A stretch of DNA of 10,471 bases. Origin: DAISJD01 sp036821645. GTDB lineage: Bacteria; Pseudomonadota; Alphaproteobacteria; ATCC43930; CGMCC-115725. The translations under genes were made by a program, and so were the position numbers. The notes below the pieces were generated by a model that worked only from the letters and a program-made list of their open reading frames with translations, was not told the DNA's origin and did no database searches. The stretch lies in NCBI GenBank assembly GCA_036821645.1, contig DAISJD010000107.1, positions 1-10,471 on the forward strand, read 5' to 3'. Below are positions 7,531 to 10,471 of the stretch, one piece after another. How positions within the stretch are numbered: the first letter of the stretch is position 1; each line of letters opens with the position of its first letter.

Positions 7531-7561
7531 ATCTTTTGGTGCAGGTATCTTTTTGGTGCAG
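7531..7561. repeat. Short tandem duplication after the S53 gene
   Basis: ATCTTTTGGTGCAG (7531-7544) recurs as ATCTTTTTGGTGCAG (7547-7561) with one extra T and a GT spacer. It looks like a recent slippage duplication in non-coding DNA; no function is evident. Confidence 0.7.
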
Positions 7562-7564
7562 TTT

Positions 7565-7594
7565 CAAGGGCGGGATCGGTCGATCCCGCCCTTG
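7565..7594 (+). terminator. Strong hairpin after the S53 peptidase gene
   Basis: Fourteen-base arms CAAGGGCGGGATCG (7565-7578) and its exact complement (7581-7594) flank a 2-base centre, 46 nt after the peptidase stop and 20 nt before the SRAP start. It probably ends the peptidase transcript, though no T tract follows. It would also sit in the leader of any transcript continuing into the SRAP gene. Confidence 0.5.
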
Positions 7595-7614
7595 TCATGA
7601 CGATGGACCCGTTC

Positions 7615-8334
7615 ATGTGCGGTCGATTATTTCAGACGAGCCCGGCCGAGCGTTGGCGCGCCTTGTTTGGAACGGTAAATGAACCTCTTTCTCTCGCCCC
7701 CCGGACCAATGTCGGGCCGACCCAGGATCTGATGGCGGTCCGGTATAACCCGGCCACCGGTGCCCGCAGCCTGGACGCCTTATATTGGGGATTGGTGCCG
7801 ATTTGGGCGAAGGATCCCGGCATCGGTGCGCGCCTTACCAATGCGCGGTCGGAATCCCTAAAGGAAAAACCGGCCTTTCGCGAGGCTTTCGCCGCCCGGC
7901 GCTGCCTCGTGCCGATCGATGGTTTTTATGAATGGCAGGCCGGTCCCGGCGTCGGTGCCCCGAAGCAGCCCTATGCCATTGCCCATGCGACCGAGGATGA
8001 TGGCACCCGCCCGCCCCTGGTCTTGGCGGCCCTTTGGGAACGCTGGCGCGGGCCCGACGGGGCCATTTTGCGCAGCGTATCGATCGTGACCCGCGCGGCC
8101 GACGCTGCCATTCGGGCCATTCACGACCGAATGCCCGTCATCCTGGCCCCGGAGGATTGGCCCCTGTGGCTCGGTGAAATTTCCGATCAGGGGATCGAGA
8201 CATTGATGACCGGGCCCGCCCGCGTCCCCTTGGATCTGTGGCCCGTATCCCGCCAGGTCGGCAATATTCGCAACCAACAGGCGGATCTGCCGACCCCGGT
8301 CGCGGTCGCGGTCGGCAGTCTCAGTTTGTTTTGA
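7615..8334 (+). CDS. SRAP domain protein (YedK/HMCES family), abasic-site DNA-protein crosslinking
   Basis: A 239-residue SOS-response-associated peptidase (SRAP) protein, close to the usual 220-240. In YedK and human HMCES the initiator Met is removed and Cys2 bonds covalently to abasic sites in single-stranded DNA, shielding them. The start is set at 7615 because the protein must begin MCGR; ATG codons at 7597 and 7603 would bury the cysteine and have no ribosome binding site. Active-site residues seen: C2, N76 in TNARSE, E106 in GFYEW, and H170 in IHDRMPVIL (equivalents of YedK N75, E105, H160). WGLVPIW (58-64) and CLVPIDGFYEW are family signatures. It follows a strong hairpin and is convergent with the S9 peptidase gene, so it is probably monocistronic. 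Its SOS link is by family; no LexA site is seen. Confidence 0.93.
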   Translation: MCGRLFQTSPAERWRALFGTVNEPLSLAPRTNVGPTQDLMAVRYNPATGARSLDALYWGLVPIWAKDPGIGARLTNARSESLKEKPAFREAFAARRCLVPIDGFYEWQAGPGVGAPKQPYAIAHATEDDGTRPPLVLAALWERWRGPDGAILRSVSIVTRAADAAIRAIHDRMPVILAPEDWPLWLGEISDQGIETLMTGPARVPLDLWPVSRQVGNIRNQQADLPTPVAVAVGSLSLF

Positions 8335-8386
8335 TGTGGGGGGTGTCCCATGCCCCGCCGAGACAGGTCGGCCGGCACTTCAGCGT
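8335..8386. other. Convergent gap between SRAP and S9 genes
   Basis: Two convergent stop codons are separated by 52 nt. A weak inverted repeat GCCGA/TCGGC is present near the middle. No canonical terminator with a T tract is seen for either direction. Confidence 0.4.
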
Positions 8387-10321
8387 TCAGCGCAGGATGA
8401 CCGCTTCGACGAGATCGGGCGGTGTGAAACCGAAAACCGTACCGTAAAAACCCAGTTCAAGGGTCAAAACCCGCTGGATCGTGGCGGCTTGTCGGAAACC
8501 ATGGCCTTCACCGGCGAATGTGTAATGAGCGACGGGAAGACCGCGCGCCCGCATGGCGGCGACCATGGCTTCGGCCTGGTTCGCAGGAACGACTTTATCG
8601 TCCAGACCCTGAAAGAAAATGATCGGGCACGTTAAGCGATCCAGGTGATGAATGGGGGAGCGGTCGCGGTAAATCTGGGTGGCATCCGGTAGAGGACCGA
8701 TCAGCCCATCCATGTAGCGGGCTTCGAATTTATGCGTATCGCGTGCCAGCAACATCAAATCGCCGACCCCGTAGAGGCTGGCCCCGGCCTTGAATAGGTT
8801 GGATTGGGTCAAGGCCGATAGGGTGGTAAATCCGCCCGCACTGCCGCCCCGGATCGCGATCCGGTCCGGGTCGGCATAGCCCCGGCGGATCGCGGTCTCG
8901 GTCGCCGCGATGCAATCGGCCACATCGATGATCCCCCATTGCCCGTTCAGGCGTTCGCGATAGGGGCGGCCATAGCCGGTCGATCCGCCGTAATTGACAT
9001 CGAGCAGGGCAAAGCCCCGGCTGGTCCACCATTGATAGGCCAGACGAAACTCAGGGCCGTTTTGCCCGGTCGGCCCGCCGTGACTGACGACGATGAGCGG
9101 GGGCTTGGCACCGTCCGCCCCGCGATAGGCGGCATGGGTCGGCGGATAGTAAAAAGCCTGACCCGTGGCCCCGTCGCGGGTCGCAAAGGTCATATTCTGG
9201 GCGATCGAAACCGATCCAGGCGGCAGGACGAGGGGGCTCGATCGGCGTAAGATCGTGCCATCGCCATCGGTAAGATCGACGAACCGAACCAGTTCGGGGG
9301 CTCGATCGGTATGGAGCCGGATGGCGACGAACCCATCGCCATGGGGCAGGGGGGGCGATGCGGTCGTCCCAAAGGGCAACGGGGATATGCCCGTCGGTCC
9401 GGCGAGGGCAACCTTACTCGTTCCATCCTGCGATACGAGGACGAGGGCGCGGCCATCGGGTAGCAATTCATACCAATGCAACCCAAACACCCAGGCGGGT
9501 CCGCCGATTTCGGCCCTGACGGGGGTGAGGTTGATCGGTCCTTCCGGCCCCTGCCGGTATAGATTCCACCAATCGCTGGCATCGCTGAGATAATGAAGGC
9601 GACCGTCGTCGGACCATGCGGGTTGGATGATCGACTGAGCGAGGCCCGGGGCGATTTCTTCAGGCGTCGTCGGGATGCCGTGCCGATCGAGCCTCGCCGT
9701 GAAGAGGCGCGTTGCGGTCCAGGGCATCTGCGGGTGGTCCCATGCAATCCAGGCAAGCGATCCGCCATCGGGGGAAAGACGCGGATACATAAAGAAATCG
9801 TGTCCGGCAACCAGGACCGTGCCGTCGGTCCGCGATGGATCGCCGCTTTCGAGCGGTAGGGCGACGAGGCTGTTGCAGGGATCGTTTGCCGGTCGGTCCC
9901 GGTGATCTTCGCGTACGGCTAAAACCCGATTGCGGGCAAGATCGAGGGTGAAATCGGCAAAATGACAGCCTTTGACCGCCGAGAGACAGCGAGGGGCTGC
10001 CCCGCGATCGATCAACCAAACGGTGCCGTCCTTTTTCTCGCTATAGACGATGCGCCCGTGGGACGCCGTATAGGCACCGCCGCCATATTCATGGACATGA
10101 CTTGCGACACTGATCGGTGCCGGGGTGACGTCGACGATCCCCTGCCGGACGGTCCAACGGACCAGGGCGATCCGGCCCCCCTCATCCGGGCGGGATTCGA
10201 GCCAATAAACCGCATCGCCATCGACCTTGAGACCCGAGAGCCCAACGGTCTTTTCCGTCATCATGGCAGGGGTGATCGGCGAAGGCCAAGTACCGAAGGG
10301 GGCTGTATTCTGCTGTTCCAC
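8387..10321 (-). CDS. S9 family (prolyl oligopeptidase-type) serine peptidase
   Basis: A 644-residue cytosolic protein without a signal peptide. The N-terminal two thirds (about 25-370) show propeller-like repeats with Trp/Tyr and SPDG or SDDG turns (YPRLSPDGGSLAW, PAWSDDGRLHYLSD). The C-terminal alpha/beta hydrolase domain (about 385-640) has HGGPTG (oxyanion strand, 414-419), nucleophile S494 in RGGSAGGF, D575 in GLDDKVVP and H607 in GEGHGF. This is the S9 layout of acylaminoacyl-peptidase and dipeptidyl-peptidase relatives, which cleave short peptides; exact specificity cannot be read from sequence. Translation appears to start at GTG 10321, preceded by AAAGGA with a 9-nt gap, and the conserved APFGTWPSPIT block follows within ten residues. 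It is convergent with the SRAP gene, 52 nt apart, and has its own promoter candidate. Confidence 0.92.
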   Translation of the reverse strand: MEQQNTAPFGTWPSPITPAMMTEKTVGLSGLKVDGDAVYWLESRPDEGGRIALVRWTVRQGIVDVTPAPISVASHVHEYGGGAYTASHGRIVYSEKKDGTVWLIDRGAAPRCLSAVKGCHFADFTLDLARNRVLAVREDHRDRPANDPCNSLVALPLESGDPSRTDGTVLVAGHDFFMYPRLSPDGGSLAWIAWDHPQMPWTATRLFTARLDRHGIPTTPEEIAPGLAQSIIQPAWSDDGRLHYLSDASDWWNLYRQGPEGPINLTPVRAEIGGPAWVFGLHWYELLPDGRALVLVSQDGTSKVALAGPTGISPLPFGTTASPPLPHGDGFVAIRLHTDRAPELVRFVDLTDGDGTILRRSSPLVLPPGSVSIAQNMTFATRDGATGQAFYYPPTHAAYRGADGAKPPLIVVSHGGPTGQNGPEFRLAYQWWTSRGFALLDVNYGGSTGYGRPYRERLNGQWGIIDVADCIAATETAIRRGYADPDRIAIRGGSAGGFTTLSALTQSNLFKAGASLYGVGDLMLLARDTHKFEARYMDGLIGPLPDATQIYRDRSPIHHLDRLTCPIIFFQGLDDKVVPANQAEAMVAAMRARGLPVAHYTFAGEGHGFRQAATIQRVLTLELGFYGTVFGFTPPDLVEAVILR

Positions 10322-10391
10322 CGATGTTGTTCCTTTGCTAAAAGGATACTTGCGTTAAATTCTTATATCGGAAAATCGATCAAACGTCTTC

Positions 10392-10420
10392 ATTATAAAT
10401 TTTAAAAATCTAGAGGTAAA
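10392..10420 (-). promoter_or_regulatory. Predicted sigma70 promoter of the S9 peptidase gene
   Basis: On the - strand, TTTACC (-35, 10420-10415) and a perfect TATAAT (-10, 10397-10392) are separated by 17 nt, within an A+T-rich stretch extending to the window edge that could serve as an UP element. A start near 10385 would give a leader of about 64 nt before the GTG at 10321. Confidence 0.45.
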
Positions 10421-10471
10421 AATTAATAATATTAATTATTATTCTGACTACAAAACCCCAAACGAAAACTT

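Overview
The window is 10.5 kb of G+C-rich chromosomal DNA from a Gram-negative bacterium. The gene families and codon bias suggest a proteobacterium, probably an alphaproteobacterium of Rhodospirillales type; this is an impression from protein style, as no rRNA or marker gene is present. I see no tRNA, rRNA, CRISPR array, insertion sequence or phage structural gene. Most genes are ordinary housekeeping or accessory genes in separate transcription units.

Left part (1-1509, + strand): the 3' end of umuD followed by an overlapping, complete umuC, the two components of the SOS-induced translesion polymerase V. Next (1531-4393, all - strand) come a lipoprotein-type group 1 truncated hemoglobin (1621-2055), an antiquitin-like aldehyde dehydrogenase of the ALDH7 / aminoadipate-semialdehyde type (2422-3933), and a small unrecognised helical protein (4154-4393). 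Hairpins that look like terminators separate these units.

Middle (4394-5547): an A+T-richer, mostly non-coding stretch around one small helix-turn-helix regulator (4771-5004, + strand). It is the least explained part of the window. It has several T8 tracts, a nested inverted repeat just after the regulator, a 16-bp direct repeat, and an excellent Fur-type box (5193-5212) with no convincing gene start close downstream.

Right part (5548-10321): a secreted S53 (sedolisin/kumamolisin-like) pro-peptidase on the + strand whose expected catalytic Asp reads as Asn; a SRAP-domain protein (YedK/HMCES family, abasic-site DNA-protein crosslinking) on the + strand; and, convergent with it, a cytosolic S9-family serine peptidase on the - strand with a plausible sigma70 promoter near the right edge. 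UmuDC and SRAP both belong to DNA-damage tolerance, but they lie 6 kb apart and nothing in the sequence links their expression. I see no convincing multi-gene novel system; the best leads are the 5005-5547 intergenic region and the S53 active-site change.
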